Shown one piece after another: positions 1 through 6,995 of a DNA stretch of 9,459 bases. Each line of letters opens with the position of its first letter. The first letter of the stretch is position 1. Below the pieces are notes generated by a model, which saw nothing but the letters and a program-made list of their open reading frames with translations, searched no databases and was not told the origin of the DNA. Origin of the DNA: Lysobacterales bacterium (GTDB lineage Bacteria; Pseudomonadota; Gammaproteobacteria; Xanthomonadales; SZUA-36); contig DAOWGA010000242.1 of NCBI GenBank assembly GCA_030637665.1, positions 1 to 9,459 of the forward strand, read 5' to 3'. A program made the position numbers and the translations under genes.

Positions 1-167
1 TCACAGCGCCCACCACAGGCATTGCTGAATTCCGGTGCTTGCAGAAGTTGCGCAAGGCCTTCTTCATCGATGTCATACAATCCGACATACCACCCCTCAG
101 CGGCAAATCGCCTGGCTGTTGCCAGCCCGATGCCCGCTGCCGCCCCGGTAATAAAAATCGTCTTCAT
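1..167 (-). CDS. Short-chain dehydrogenase/reductase (SDR), N-terminal part only
   Basis: This is the first 55 codons of an SDR-family NAD(P)-dependent oxidoreductase; the rest lies beyond the left edge. The start ATG is at 167, preceded by a GAGGA-type ribosome binding site about 4 nt upstream. The protein opens with the beta strand MKTIFITG followed by the glycine-rich cofactor loop TGAAAGIG (residues 7-14), which matches the TGxxxGxG signature of classical SDRs. An aspartate (D32, in YDID) sits at the end of the second beta strand, which in this family usually favors NAD(H) over NADP(H). The catalytic Ser-Tyr-Lys part is outside the window, so the substrate is unknown. It starts 16 nt after the acyl-CoA ligase stop codon and is probably the fourth gene of the leftward operon. 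A role such as hydroxyacyl-CoA or hydroxysteroid dehydrogenase is inference from the neighbors only. Confidence 0.9.
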   Translation of the reverse strand, partial: MKTIFITGAAAGIGLATARRFAAEGWYVGLYDIDEEGLAQLLQAPEFSNACGGRC

Positions 168-183
168 CTGTCCTCACTCCCTG

Positions 184-1773
184 CTAATTTGAACGGGCAT
201 ATACGTTGTCGGCATCGATTTTAAAAACATCCAGCAGGAAACGTTCCTGGGGTTTTTCCGAAGCGGTTTTTGGAATTTCATCGACTACCTGCAGGAAGCT
301 GGGAACAAAGTTCGCTTCCAGCTTTTGCCGGCACACCTGAAAAACTTCCGTCTCATCGAATGGAGCACGGGAACCGGTGACAATTGCCGCCACGACTTCC
401 TTTTCACCCGGCGCCATTCCCGGCAAAGGTACGCCGTAAACGAAGGCGTCATCGATGCTGTCGATTTGCGACAGCACTTTCTCCACGAATGCCGGATTGA
501 CAAAGTCGCCGTTGCGGCGAATTCCTCCACCCATGCGATAGTCGAAATACAGCCAGCCGTCTTCATCGACATGGCCGATATCGCCCATGCGCAACCAGCC
601 GCCTTCGGTTTTCTTTTCCGATGCTTGCGGGTTTTTAAAGTACGTCACTACAGGTGGGCTGCGATCTGCATTTCGGAAGCAAATTTCTCCCGGTTCACCC
701 GCAGCAGATTCATTGCCATCCTCATCGAAGATTCTCAATTCCATGTTGGGCGGCGCTTTTCCACAACTCCCGACGGGCCCTGCTGCGGCGGGATTGAAGG
801 TCAAACCACCTTCTGCCGCCCCGTAAAACTCCGCCAGCTTGATGTCATAACGTTGCTCAAAATTTTTCCAGATCGCCCTGGGCATTCCGGCGCTGAGAAT
901 GATCCTCACCGGATTATCCCTGTCGTTCTCTTTGGGCGGGTCGGCAAAAACAGCCGTTATCATGCCGCCCAGCAAATTGAACCAGGTACAGCCGTATTCG
1001 CGCGTGATGTCCCACAGGCGGGATTTCGTAAACCTGCGGCTGATCACCCCGCGAAGACCGAGGGTCAGAATACAACCCAGTGTCACAATCTGGGCATTGG
1101 CATGGGTGAGGGAAAAAACCGTCTCCAGACCAAACATTAAAAAAAATGAATCAAAACCCTTGATTGAAGGAATTTCGTCGTGGCGGCTGTGCGGCGACAT
1201 GATGGCTTTGGGATCACCCGTGGTGCCGGATGTGTAAAGCATCTGCATCGGCGCTTCCGCATCGGTGCTTGCAATGGCCAATTGCGGTGACGGCAAGGGC
1301 CCGGATAAAACAGCTGCAACACTTTCACCGGCGTTTTTTCCCTCGGCCGCTGTTAACGGCAACACCCAGTTCTCAGCCCGATCTGCCCAGGCCGCATTGA
1401 CGTTGTCGAGTGCGTAGTTCGCCACTACAGCGCCTTTGCACTCGGCAAAATCCAGCATGTATTTGAGTTTATCGCCCCTGGTGCGAGGGTCGATTGGCAC
1501 AAAGACGGTACCGAGAATGGAAGATGCGACCATCAAGTCGACAAACTCCGGGTGATTTTCCATCACCAGGCCAAAAACATCACCCTTGTGCATGCCCCTG
1601 GCCTTGAGCCACGCGGCCAGACGCTGTCCGTTTTCCCACAATTGCTGATAAGTGCGTATTTCTTCAACGAAACTCCCGTCAGCATCGATACTGACGAAGG
1701 TCAGCACATCGAGATCCGGTTTTTTACCGATCCAGTCGCAAATTCGATTGGCCAGTATCGAGAGATCTTTCAT
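184..1773 (-). CDS. AMP-dependent acyl-CoA synthetase/ligase (ANL superfamily)
   Basis: A 529-residue adenylate-forming enzyme expected to activate a carboxylic acid with ATP and join it to coenzyme A in the cytoplasm. The ATP-binding P-loop LYTSGTTGDPKA is at residues 179-190, the A5 motif YGAAEGG at 317-323, the A7 motif GWLRMGDIG with the ribose-binding aspartate D398 at 392-400, and the C-terminal A10 motif PKTASEK at 501-507 ending in the probable catalytic lysine K507. Length is normal for the family. Two motifs are unusual: the A8 hinge reads RMGGGIRRNG (413-422), with glycines where charged residues are common, and A10 has Glu where Gly usually precedes the lysine. The overall pattern is closer to medium-chain or CaiC-like CoA ligases than to long-chain FadD, but the substrate is not readable. 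The ATG at 1773 lies 3 nt after the thiolase stop, with AGAGG about 8 nt upstream, so translational coupling is likely. Confidence 0.92.
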   Translation of the reverse strand: MKDLSILANRICDWIGKKPDLDVLTFVSIDADGSFVEEIRTYQQLWENGQRLAAWLKARGMHKGDVFGLVMENHPEFVDLMVASSILGTVFVPIDPRTRGDKLKYMLDFAECKGAVVANYALDNVNAAWADRAENWVLPLTAAEGKNAGESVAAVLSGPLPSPQLAIASTDAEAPMQMLYTSGTTGDPKAIMSPHSRHDEIPSIKGFDSFFLMFGLETVFSLTHANAQIVTLGCILTLGLRGVISRRFTKSRLWDITREYGCTWFNLLGGMITAVFADPPKENDRDNPVRIILSAGMPRAIWKNFEQRYDIKLAEFYGAAEGGLTFNPAAAGPVGSCGKAPPNMELRIFDEDGNESAAGEPGEICFRNADRSPPVVTYFKNPQASEKKTEGGWLRMGDIGHVDEDGWLYFDYRMGGGIRRNGDFVNPAFVEKVLSQIDSIDDAFVYGVPLPGMAPGEKEVVAAIVTGSRAPFDETEVFQVCRQKLEANFVPSFLQVVDEIPKTASEKPQERFLLDVFKIDADNVYARSN

Positions 1774-1776
1774 GAT

Positions 1777-3006
1777 TCAATCCTCTCTTGCGAGTATGGA
1801 AACAACGGTCGCGGCTGCGTCGAGGCCAATCAGGCCACCCCCGTTGTGAGCCAGGCCGATACGGGCATTTTCAACCTGTCGAGCCTGGCACCGGCCCTGC
1901 AATTGTTCCGTCAGTTCAACAATCTGTGCGGCTCCAGTGGCGCCAATCGGATGTCCTTTACGCAGAAGACCCCCGGACACATTGACCGGCAATTTTCCAC
2001 CCAGGCGGGTCGTGCCCTCATCAATCAAGCGGCCGCCACCACCTTTGGCGCACAGGCCCAGGTATTCATAGGCGACAATCTCGGAAGGGGCCGAGGCATC
2101 GTGCAATTCCACCAGGCTCAGGTCTTGCGGACCAACACCGGCAGTCTCATAGGCCAAACCAGCGGCGTAGGAACCTACTTCTGTGGTCATTTCCCAGCCG
2201 GACACCAGTGCGGATGACAAAACCCTGACCGGATTGCGCAATGCCATTTGCCTGGCTTTACGCTCACTGACCACCACCATCGCCGCCGCACCATCGCCAA
2301 TGGGCGAGCACATGGGTAATGTCAGTGGAAATACGATTTCACGGGATTCCAGCACTTCCTGAACCGACATCACCTGCTGAAACTGGGCGCGGGGATTGAG
2401 ACTCCCATGGAAGGAGTTTTTGGCTGTCACGCCGGCAAACTGCTCAACCGTCGTCCCGTAGTTTTTCATGTGGGCAATGGCCAGCAGGGAATAGATGTCC
2501 ATGAATACGGAGCGGGTCTTGCCGGCGTTCGCGAGGTCCGCTTCTTCCCCTGCCTTTTCAGCCAGAGCCTGTAATGCCCCCAGCATGCCGTCAGGCAATT
2601 CAGTGTCAACGGCCCCATCAAATGCCGCAAAGGTTCGAGCCTTGTCCTCATGAAACAATTTTTCGAAGCCACACACCAGGACCACATCGTAAAGGCCGCC
2701 AGTGACCATCGCGCAGGCCTGGTTGAATGCCGTTGATGAAGTAGCACAGGCATTTTCCACGTTAACCACGGGAATTTTTCCAATACCGATCTCGCGCAAG
2801 GCGATCTGGCCGGAAATCATTTCCTGGCCCTGCACAATTCCGCCGGCGCCATTACCCATATAAGCGGCCTGAATATCACTATTGCTCAAACCGGCATCTG
2901 CGATGGCTTCCCTGATCGCGGAACCGGCCAGTGACTTCAGAGGTGTTTCCAGATGCTTGCCGAAGCGGGTCATTCCTGTTCCGGCTACATAGGCGTTCAT
3001 TTTCAT
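1777..3006 (-). CDS. Thiolase-like protein of the SCP-x / lipid-transfer type
   Basis: A 409-residue thiolase-fold protein. The N-terminal half carries the nucleophile motif ENACATSS with C87; the C-terminal half carries HDAS (H302), the GHP motif in KGHPIGATG (H352) and a final AHNGGG (386-391). The SGGLLRKGHPIGATG block and the absence of the usual terminal CxGGG place it with SCP-x/sterol-carrier-type thiolases rather than FadA or PhaA. No C-terminal SCP2 lipid-binding domain is attached. Family members cleave or form C-C bonds of acyl-CoA thioesters, and relatives act as aldolases in steroid side-chain breakdown. Here the HDCF cysteine is alanine (A304) and the CxG cysteine is asparagine (N388), so the exact chemistry is uncertain. 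Those aldolases usually need a DUF35/MaoC-like partner; none is in this window. The start ATG at 3006 follows a GAGG about 9 nt upstream; a second in-frame ATG lies 6 nt further in. Confidence 0.9.
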   Translation of the reverse strand: MKMNAYVAGTGMTRFGKHLETPLKSLAGSAIREAIADAGLSNSDIQAAYMGNGAGGIVQGQEMISGQIALREIGIGKIPVVNVENACATSSTAFNQACAMVTGGLYDVVLVCGFEKLFHEDKARTFAAFDGAVDTELPDGMLGALQALAEKAGEEADLANAGKTRSVFMDIYSLLAIAHMKNYGTTVEQFAGVTAKNSFHGSLNPRAQFQQVMSVQEVLESREIVFPLTLPMCSPIGDGAAAMVVVSERKARQMALRNPVRVLSSALVSGWEMTTEVGSYAAGLAYETAGVGPQDLSLVELHDASAPSEIVAYEYLGLCAKGGGGRLIDEGTTRLGGKLPVNVSGGLLRKGHPIGATGAAQIVELTEQLQGRCQARQVENARIGLAHNGGGLIGLDAAATVVSILARED

Positions 3007-3018
3007 CAGGGTTTTCCT

Positions 3019-4152
3019 CTAATTTGAGCCGGCTTCAGGCAAAGCGCTGCAGTAGCCCATCTCATGGAAAGTAGTAATGAGCTCACGATGGCCAAATGCC
3101 TTTGCTGCCGATTGAAAACCGGTATTTTTCAGCTGGCCGTTCAGCAGGCGTTGTGCGCTTTCCGCGCAAATCTCACCTGTCCAGGAGTAAGGCGCAGACA
3201 GATTCATAATGTACTGAGTGGTTAGCTGCCGCCCTTGCCCGTAACAGGCAATCACGCTGCGCTGGACATCAACATCGTCTTTGGGTGGTTCACCGGTGCT
3301 CATCTGATCACCCACCTGGTTGGTCCACGCTTCACGTTCTTCCTGTGACAGGTTTGGCGCCACCTCATTGAACGCCTGTATAGCCTGCATGATGCCGCCA
3401 ACCATTTGCTCCCCGATGGCGGTGATGACCTTGCAATTTCGCACGCGGGGATCGTCCTTGTACCAGATCGGTTCACAGGCGCCACCCCAGGGAAGAGCGC
3501 TGAGGGTGGAACCACGGTAAGGCACAACGGCCTGAATAATCTGGTCGTTGGGCCATGCCTTGAATTCGTTCAGTTCCAGGTAGTACTGCGAAACATCATT
3601 GCAAACCATGCGCAGGAATGACTTGGTGGACGCCTCTGACGGCAGGCCGTGATCGATCTGGTATACGATATCCAGACTGTCCACACCCTCTGTTTCCAGC
3701 ACGACCTCGGCGGCAAGAGCACCGGCAGACCACATGTAGGAACAGGCCGGACACAGCAGCAGCCCTTTATCGGCAAATGCCTGGCCGTATTTTTCTTTAA
3801 TGGCGTTTGTCCAATCCTGCTCACCGGTGGTATCCAGATAATGGCAATTCATTTCCAGCGCCGTTGCAACGATCGGCCAGCCGATTTGCATGAAGGGGCC
3901 GGATACATTGATCACCACATCCACTTTTTCGAACAGAGGCCGCAGTTGCTCAGGGTCGTTGGGGGCTGTGACAATTTCTGCATCCACGGGACCACCATGA
4001 CGCTGTTTAACAATTTCCAGCGCCTGTTCGAGTTTTGCCTGCGTGCGGCCGGCAAAGTAAAAGGGGATATTTCGTTGCGCCAGGCACTCGGCAACGATCT
4101 TACCGGTGTATCCGTTCGCTCCATAAATCAGGATTTTACGATTTTGTGACAT
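3019..4152 (-). CDS. Saccharopine dehydrogenase-like NAD(P)-binding oxidoreductase
   Basis: A 377-residue protein whose N-terminus is a Rossmann fold of the saccharopine dehydrogenase-like type: strand KILIYGANGYTGKIV contains GxxGxTG (residues 11-17), and AGRTQAKL supplies an arginine (R36) after the second strand, which usually favors NADP(H). VDVVINVSGPFMQIG (78-91) matches the next part of the fold. The remainder has no motif I can assign. Saccharopine dehydrogenases proper act in lysine metabolism, but this subgroup, which includes mycobacterial trans-acting enoyl reductases, is found with lipid genes, and the context here is also lipid-like. No signal peptide or membrane span is evident. 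I chose the ATG at 4152 because GGAG lies 6 nt upstream; an in-frame TTG at 4164 would overlap that site. It is the first gene of the leftward operon, and its stop is 12 nt before the thiolase start. Confidence 0.85.
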   Translation of the reverse strand: MSQNRKILIYGANGYTGKIVAECLAQRNIPFYFAGRTQAKLEQALEIVKQRHGGPVDAEIVTAPNDPEQLRPLFEKVDVVINVSGPFMQIGWPIVATALEMNCHYLDTTGEQDWTNAIKEKYGQAFADKGLLLCPACSYMWSAGALAAEVVLETEGVDSLDIVYQIDHGLPSEASTKSFLRMVCNDVSQYYLELNEFKAWPNDQIIQAVVPYRGSTLSALPWGGACEPIWYKDDPRVRNCKVITAIGEQMVGGIMQAIQAFNEVAPNLSQEEREAWTNQVGDQMSTGEPPKDDVDVQRSVIACYGQGRQLTTQYIMNLSAPYSWTGEICAESAQRLLNGQLKNTGFQSAAKAFGHRELITTFHEMGYCSALPEAGSN

Positions 4153-4158
4153 GGGTTT

Positions 4159-4162
4159 CTCC
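4159..4162 (-). promoter_or_regulatory. Ribosome binding site deciding the start of the saccharopine dehydrogenase-like gene
   Basis: On the minus strand GGAG is followed by the six bases AAACCC and then ATG (4152). This spacing supports the ATG over the in-frame TTG at 4164. Confidence 0.7.
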
Positions 4163-4195
4163 AAAAACCAGTGGGTATTCGCATCAGGTGTCTAA

Positions 4196-4201
4196 TTTAT
4201 A
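4196..4201 (-). promoter_or_regulatory. Possible -10 element of the leftward catabolic operon
   Basis: The minus strand reads TATAAA about 44 nt upstream of the ATG at 4152, a fair match to TATAAT. At 16-18 nt further upstream there is no good -35 hexamer; that position (about 4218-4225) falls in an inverted repeat. A weak -35 overlapping a repeat would fit a promoter that needs an activator such as the divergent AraC regulator. This is inference. Confidence 0.4.
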
Positions 4202-4204
4202 ACA

Positions 4205-4241
4205 GGCTGAAAACATGAAGAATGTTTAAGGTGGCTGAAAA
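4205..4241. repeat. Direct repeat GGCTGAAAA, two copies 28 bp apart, possible operator half-sites
   Basis: GGCTGAAAA occurs at 4205-4213 and again at 4233-4241 in the divergent intergenic region. The copies flank an inverted repeat and lie between the two predicted promoters. AraC-family regulators often bind two half-sites in direct orientation, so this is a candidate operator, but nine-base repeats can also arise by chance. Confidence 0.4.
4211..4227. repeat. Inverted repeat AAACAT-N5-ATGTTT in the divergent control region
   Basis: AAACAT (4211-4216) and ATGTTT (4222-4227) are perfect reverse complements around the spacer GAAGA. The site lies where a -35 box of the leftward promoter would be and upstream of the -35 of the rightward promoter, so a bound protein could affect both. 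No regulator family can be assigned from it. Confidence 0.35.
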
Positions 4242-4242
4242 A

Positions 4243-4271
4243 TTGTGAATATCGGCCAAAAAGCCTATGAT
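4243..4271 (+). promoter_or_regulatory. Predicted sigma-70 promoter for the araC-type gene and the GMC oxidoreductase
   Basis: TTGTGA at 4243-4248 (4 of 6 matches to TTGACA) and TATGAT at 4266-4271 (5 of 6 matches to TATAAT) are separated by exactly 17 nt. Transcription would begin near 4277-4279, only a few bases before the GTG at 4283 and about 23 nt before the ATG at 4301. No terminator is visible between the regulator and the oxidoreductase, so it could serve both. Confidence 0.55.
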
Positions 4272-4282
4272 GCCTGGATAGA

Positions 4283-5314
4283 GTGAAAGCCAGATCTGCC
4301 ATGCCATCCGAACGTCAGATTCAACACGCCATTTCCAGTCTCGGCGCACCGCTGCGATATATCCAGCAACATTCCATAGATCTCGACCAATGCCTGGTGG
4401 GTACCGGCATCTGCAAGCAGAATCTTCAGGACAGCAAATTGCTGATCCGTCTGCCGCAGGTGTTGCGGTTTTATCAAAACCTCTGGGAATTGAGTGGTGA
4501 TCGATATTTGGGGCTTGCCATTGGTAAGGAATATCACATCGCCAACTACGGCATGTGGGGGTTTGCATTGATGAGCGCCAGGACCCTGCGCCAGGCCATC
4601 CACCTGGGTATCAGGCTTATTGCGCTGTCATTTACCGGTTTTAAATATGAGTTGATCGAGAATGGCGATAGCGTAATTCAACGCATGACTCCGCTGATGG
4701 ACTATGGGGATTTGCTGAATATCATGTCAGATCGTGAAGTATCGGCGGTTTACCTGATTTACAAGGAACTGGTGCACGACACGCCATCCATCACTGCAAT
4801 CAACCTGGTTCACCAGGGCGGAGAGTCTCCCTCGAGATATGAGCAGCATTTTGGCTGCCCGGTTAATTTTGGCTGCGAATACAACGAGCTCGTATTGCCA
4901 AGCAAATCCCTGGACCAAATCATCAGCGATACCAGCAATGAATCCGCGGAACTGTGTATCCAGCAATGCGAATTGCTGATATCCCAACTCAGCAGGAAGA
5001 GCAGCCTGGTGGATGATGTGCGCTTCGCGATTCTGTCACGACCGGGCTACTTTCCGGATATCGAAACAGTCGCTGAGAAAATGCACATGTCATCCAGAAC
5101 CCTGCGCCGTCACCTCAGTGAACAAAACACCAGTTATCAATACCTGCTCAATGAAATTCGGTTTGGCCTTGCCAGGGACTATTTGCTGACCACCAATTTC
5201 AAACTGGATCAGATTGCCGAACTGCTGGGTTATAACGAGCCGGGAAATTTCACCCATGCTTTCAAACGCTGGTCCGGCGTAGCGCCCCGAACCTACCGCA
5301 TGCAGCACTTTTAA
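4283..5314 (+). CDS. AraC-family transcriptional regulator with arabinose-binding-like N-terminal domain
   Basis: A 343-residue DNA-binding regulator. The C-terminal AraC/XylS domain (about residues 245-343) holds two helix-turn-helix units: the first at about 259-282, containing MSSRTLRRHLSE, the second at about 308-331, containing IAELLGYNEPGNFTHAFKRW, followed by the conserved APRTYR end. The first roughly 200 residues resemble the ligand-sensing domain of OruR/ArgR-type AraC regulators (for example LGLAIGKEYHIANYGMWGFALMSARTL), not a cupin. Such proteins usually activate a neighboring catabolic operon when bound to the substrate or an intermediate, so the likely targets are the divergent operon and the GMC gene. 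The start is uncertain: GTG 4283 has a weak GGA only 4 nt upstream, whereas ATG 4301 (337 residues) lacks a clear Shine-Dalgarno but fits the predicted transcription start better. Confidence 0.93.
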   Translation: MKARSAMPSERQIQHAISSLGAPLRYIQQHSIDLDQCLVGTGICKQNLQDSKLLIRLPQVLRFYQNLWELSGDRYLGLAIGKEYHIANYGMWGFALMSARTLRQAIHLGIRLIALSFTGFKYELIENGDSVIQRMTPLMDYGDLLNIMSDREVSAVYLIYKELVHDTPSITAINLVHQGGESPSRYEQHFGCPVNFGCEYNELVLPSKSLDQIISDTSNESAELCIQQCELLISQLSRKSSLVDDVRFAILSRPGYFPDIETVAEKMHMSSRTLRRHLSEQNTSYQYLLNEIRFGLARDYLLTTNFKLDQIAELLGYNEPGNFTHAFKRWSGVAPRTYRMQHF

Positions 5315-5321
5315 GGCCATT

Positions 5322-5325
5322 GAGG
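5322..5325 (+). promoter_or_regulatory. Ribosome binding site deciding the start of the GMC oxidoreductase
   Basis: GAGG is followed by seven bases and then ATG at 5333. A GTG codon directly in front (5330) is in frame, but the spacing favors the ATG. Confidence 0.7.
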
Positions 5326-5332
5326 TTAAGTG

Positions 5333-6934
5333 ATGACAAATAAACAAACTTCAGGTTTTGACTACGATTGGCTTATCGTTGGCTCAGGCTTTGGCGGCAG
5401 CGTGTCAGCACTGCGCCTGTCAGAAAAAGGCTATCGCGTGGGCGTTTTGGAATGTGGTCAACGCTTCAAAGATGAGGACTACGCAAAAAGCGCGTGGAAT
5501 ATTCGCCGCTACTTGTGGGCACCTTTCTTTGGGCTGCGCGGAATTTTAAGAATGACCCTGTTCAAGGACATTTTTGTTTTTAGTGGTGCAGGCGTGGGTG
5601 GTGGCAGCACGGTTTACGCCAACACTTTATACCGGGCCAAACCAGAATACTTCAACAATGAGCAGTGGAATGAACTTGAAGATTGGCACAGCACGCTTAC
5701 TCCTTTTTATGATGTGGCGGAAAAAATGCTCGGAGTCAATGTTGTCCCTTACGAAAACCCCAGTGATGGTTTGCTGAAGGACATCGCCAGCCATTTTGGC
5801 ACGGAAGATACCTTTCGGCGCACGCCAGTCGCGGTATTTTTTGGCGAAGAAGGTGTTGAAGTCGAAGACCCCTTTTTCGATGGACAGGGCCCAAAAAGAA
5901 CCGGCTGCACCAAATGTGGCGCCTGTATGGTGGGTTGTCGAGTGGGCGCCAAAAATACTCTGCTGAAAAATTACCTGTGGTTTGCCGAGAAAAAAGGTAC
6001 TGAGATTCATGCCGAGCGACAAGTGGTTGATATTCAACCACTGGGAGCGGTAGACGGCAGCGATGGTTATACCCTCACCACCGAACGCCCGGGTGCCTGG
6101 TTCAATAAAAAACGCCGTGTATTTACCACAAAAGGTTTGGTGATATCGGCGGGTGCATTAGGCACCAATACCTTGCTGGCACAATGCAAACACAGCGGTT
6201 CATTGCCGAATATCAGTGAGCAACTGGGTGAACTGGTACGCACGAACAGTGAATCTATTTTGGCAGTGACTCTGCCGGACGATTCAATACCCGTATGGAA
6301 CACCGTGGCCATTGGCGCCAGTATTCATGTGGACGCAGATACCCATATTGAATTTGTCACCTACGGTGAAAAAGGCGATTTCATGGGATTTAACTTTACC
6401 CTTCTGACGGGTGCAGGAACCAGCATCACCCGTCCATTGATGTGGCTGGGTAATATTCTGCGTCATCCGATCCGGTTTTTGAAAACTTTGCTACCCATTG
6501 GCTGGTCCAGGCGCGCGGTGATTTTTTTGGTGATGCAAACTCTGGACAACGCCATTTCATTTAAAGCTAAACGAAAGATATTTGGCAAAGGGGTGAAATT
6601 AATAACAGATCAAGATCAGGAAAAGCCTAATCCTACCTATATTGATATCGCCAACAAATCCGCTGCATTTTTAGCGGAAAAAACCGGCGGCACAGCACAA
6701 AGTATGATTTACGAAGCTGTCGCCAATATTCCCTCTACCGCACATATCCTGGGCGGAGCAACCATTGGTCGAGATAGCGAATCCGGTGTTATCGATAAAA
6801 ACCACAATGTGTATGGTTATCAAAATATGCTGATTTGCGATGGGTCAGCGGTTCCAGCCAATCCCGGTGTCAACCCCAGCTTAACCATCACCGCAATGAC
6901 TGAACGAGCAATGAGCAAAATCCCCAGAAAATAA
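5333..6934 (+). CDS. GMC-family FAD oxidoreductase resembling intracellular ChoD-type cholesterol oxidase
   Basis: A 533-residue flavoenzyme. The FAD-binding beta-alpha-beta unit is at the N-terminus, with GSGFGG at 17-22 and the ribose-binding glutamate E40. The GMC signature region GAGVGGGSTVYANTLY is at 85-100. The C-terminal substrate domain has STAHILGG with H471 and GVNPSL with N514, matching the His-Asn pair of cholesterol oxidases. From memory it resembles mycobacterial ChoD along most of its length, including AKSAW, the LWAP segment, RTNSES and GVID..H.VYGY. It also has CTKCGACMVGC (cysteines 192, 195, 198, 202), the spacing of a [4Fe-4S] ferredoxin motif. No signal peptide is present, so it is probably cytoplasmic. 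Oxidation of a hydroxyl on a sterol-like or other alicyclic compound is plausible but unproven; ChoD itself has debated activity. It follows the AraC gene by 18 nt. Its AT-rich wobble bases look less GC-rich than pnp, judged by eye. Confidence 0.92.
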   Translation: MTNKQTSGFDYDWLIVGSGFGGSVSALRLSEKGYRVGVLECGQRFKDEDYAKSAWNIRRYLWAPFFGLRGILRMTLFKDIFVFSGAGVGGGSTVYANTLYRAKPEYFNNEQWNELEDWHSTLTPFYDVAEKMLGVNVVPYENPSDGLLKDIASHFGTEDTFRRTPVAVFFGEEGVEVEDPFFDGQGPKRTGCTKCGACMVGCRVGAKNTLLKNYLWFAEKKGTEIHAERQVVDIQPLGAVDGSDGYTLTTERPGAWFNKKRRVFTTKGLVISAGALGTNTLLAQCKHSGSLPNISEQLGELVRTNSESILAVTLPDDSIPVWNTVAIGASIHVDADTHIEFVTYGEKGDFMGFNFTLLTGAGTSITRPLMWLGNILRHPIRFLKTLLPIGWSRRAVIFLVMQTLDNAISFKAKRKIFGKGVKLITDQDQEKPNPTYIDIANKSAAFLAEKTGGTAQSMIYEAVANIPSTAHILGGATIGRDSESGVIDKNHNVYGYQNMLICDGSAVPANPGVNPSLTITAMTERAMSKIPRK

Positions 6935-6948
6935 TCCAGCCTGGTCAT

Positions 6949-6973
6949 GTGGGAGGCCGCCATGCGGGCGACA
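6949..6973 (+). repeat. REP-like element, left copy
   Basis: The sequence GTGGGAGGCCGCCATGCGG (6949-6967) followed by GCGACA has the form of gammaproteobacterial REP elements: a GTRGGAG head followed by an imperfect GC-rich hairpin (CCGC-CAT-GCGG). It is 18 of 19 bases identical, in inverted orientation, to the copy at 7031-7049. It begins 14 nt after the GMC stop codon. Confidence 0.65.
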
Positions 6974-6995
6974 GCAGACCGAAAGGCTCTGGAAC

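Noticed and set aside
325..1140. 271-codon plus-strand open frame opposite the acyl-CoA ligase
   Set aside because: It is entirely antisense to conserved ligase motifs, and its translation is rich in scattered His, Arg and Cys without domain structure.
1552..2217. 221-codon plus-strand open frame spanning the ligase/thiolase junction
   Set aside because: It is antisense to two well-supported genes with intact motifs, has no recognizable protein features and no good ribosome binding site; GC-rich antisense frames are often open by chance.
3649..4149. 166-codon plus-strand open frame opposite the saccharopine dehydrogenase-like gene
   Set aside because: It shadows the Rossmann-fold coding region and shows no family resemblance.
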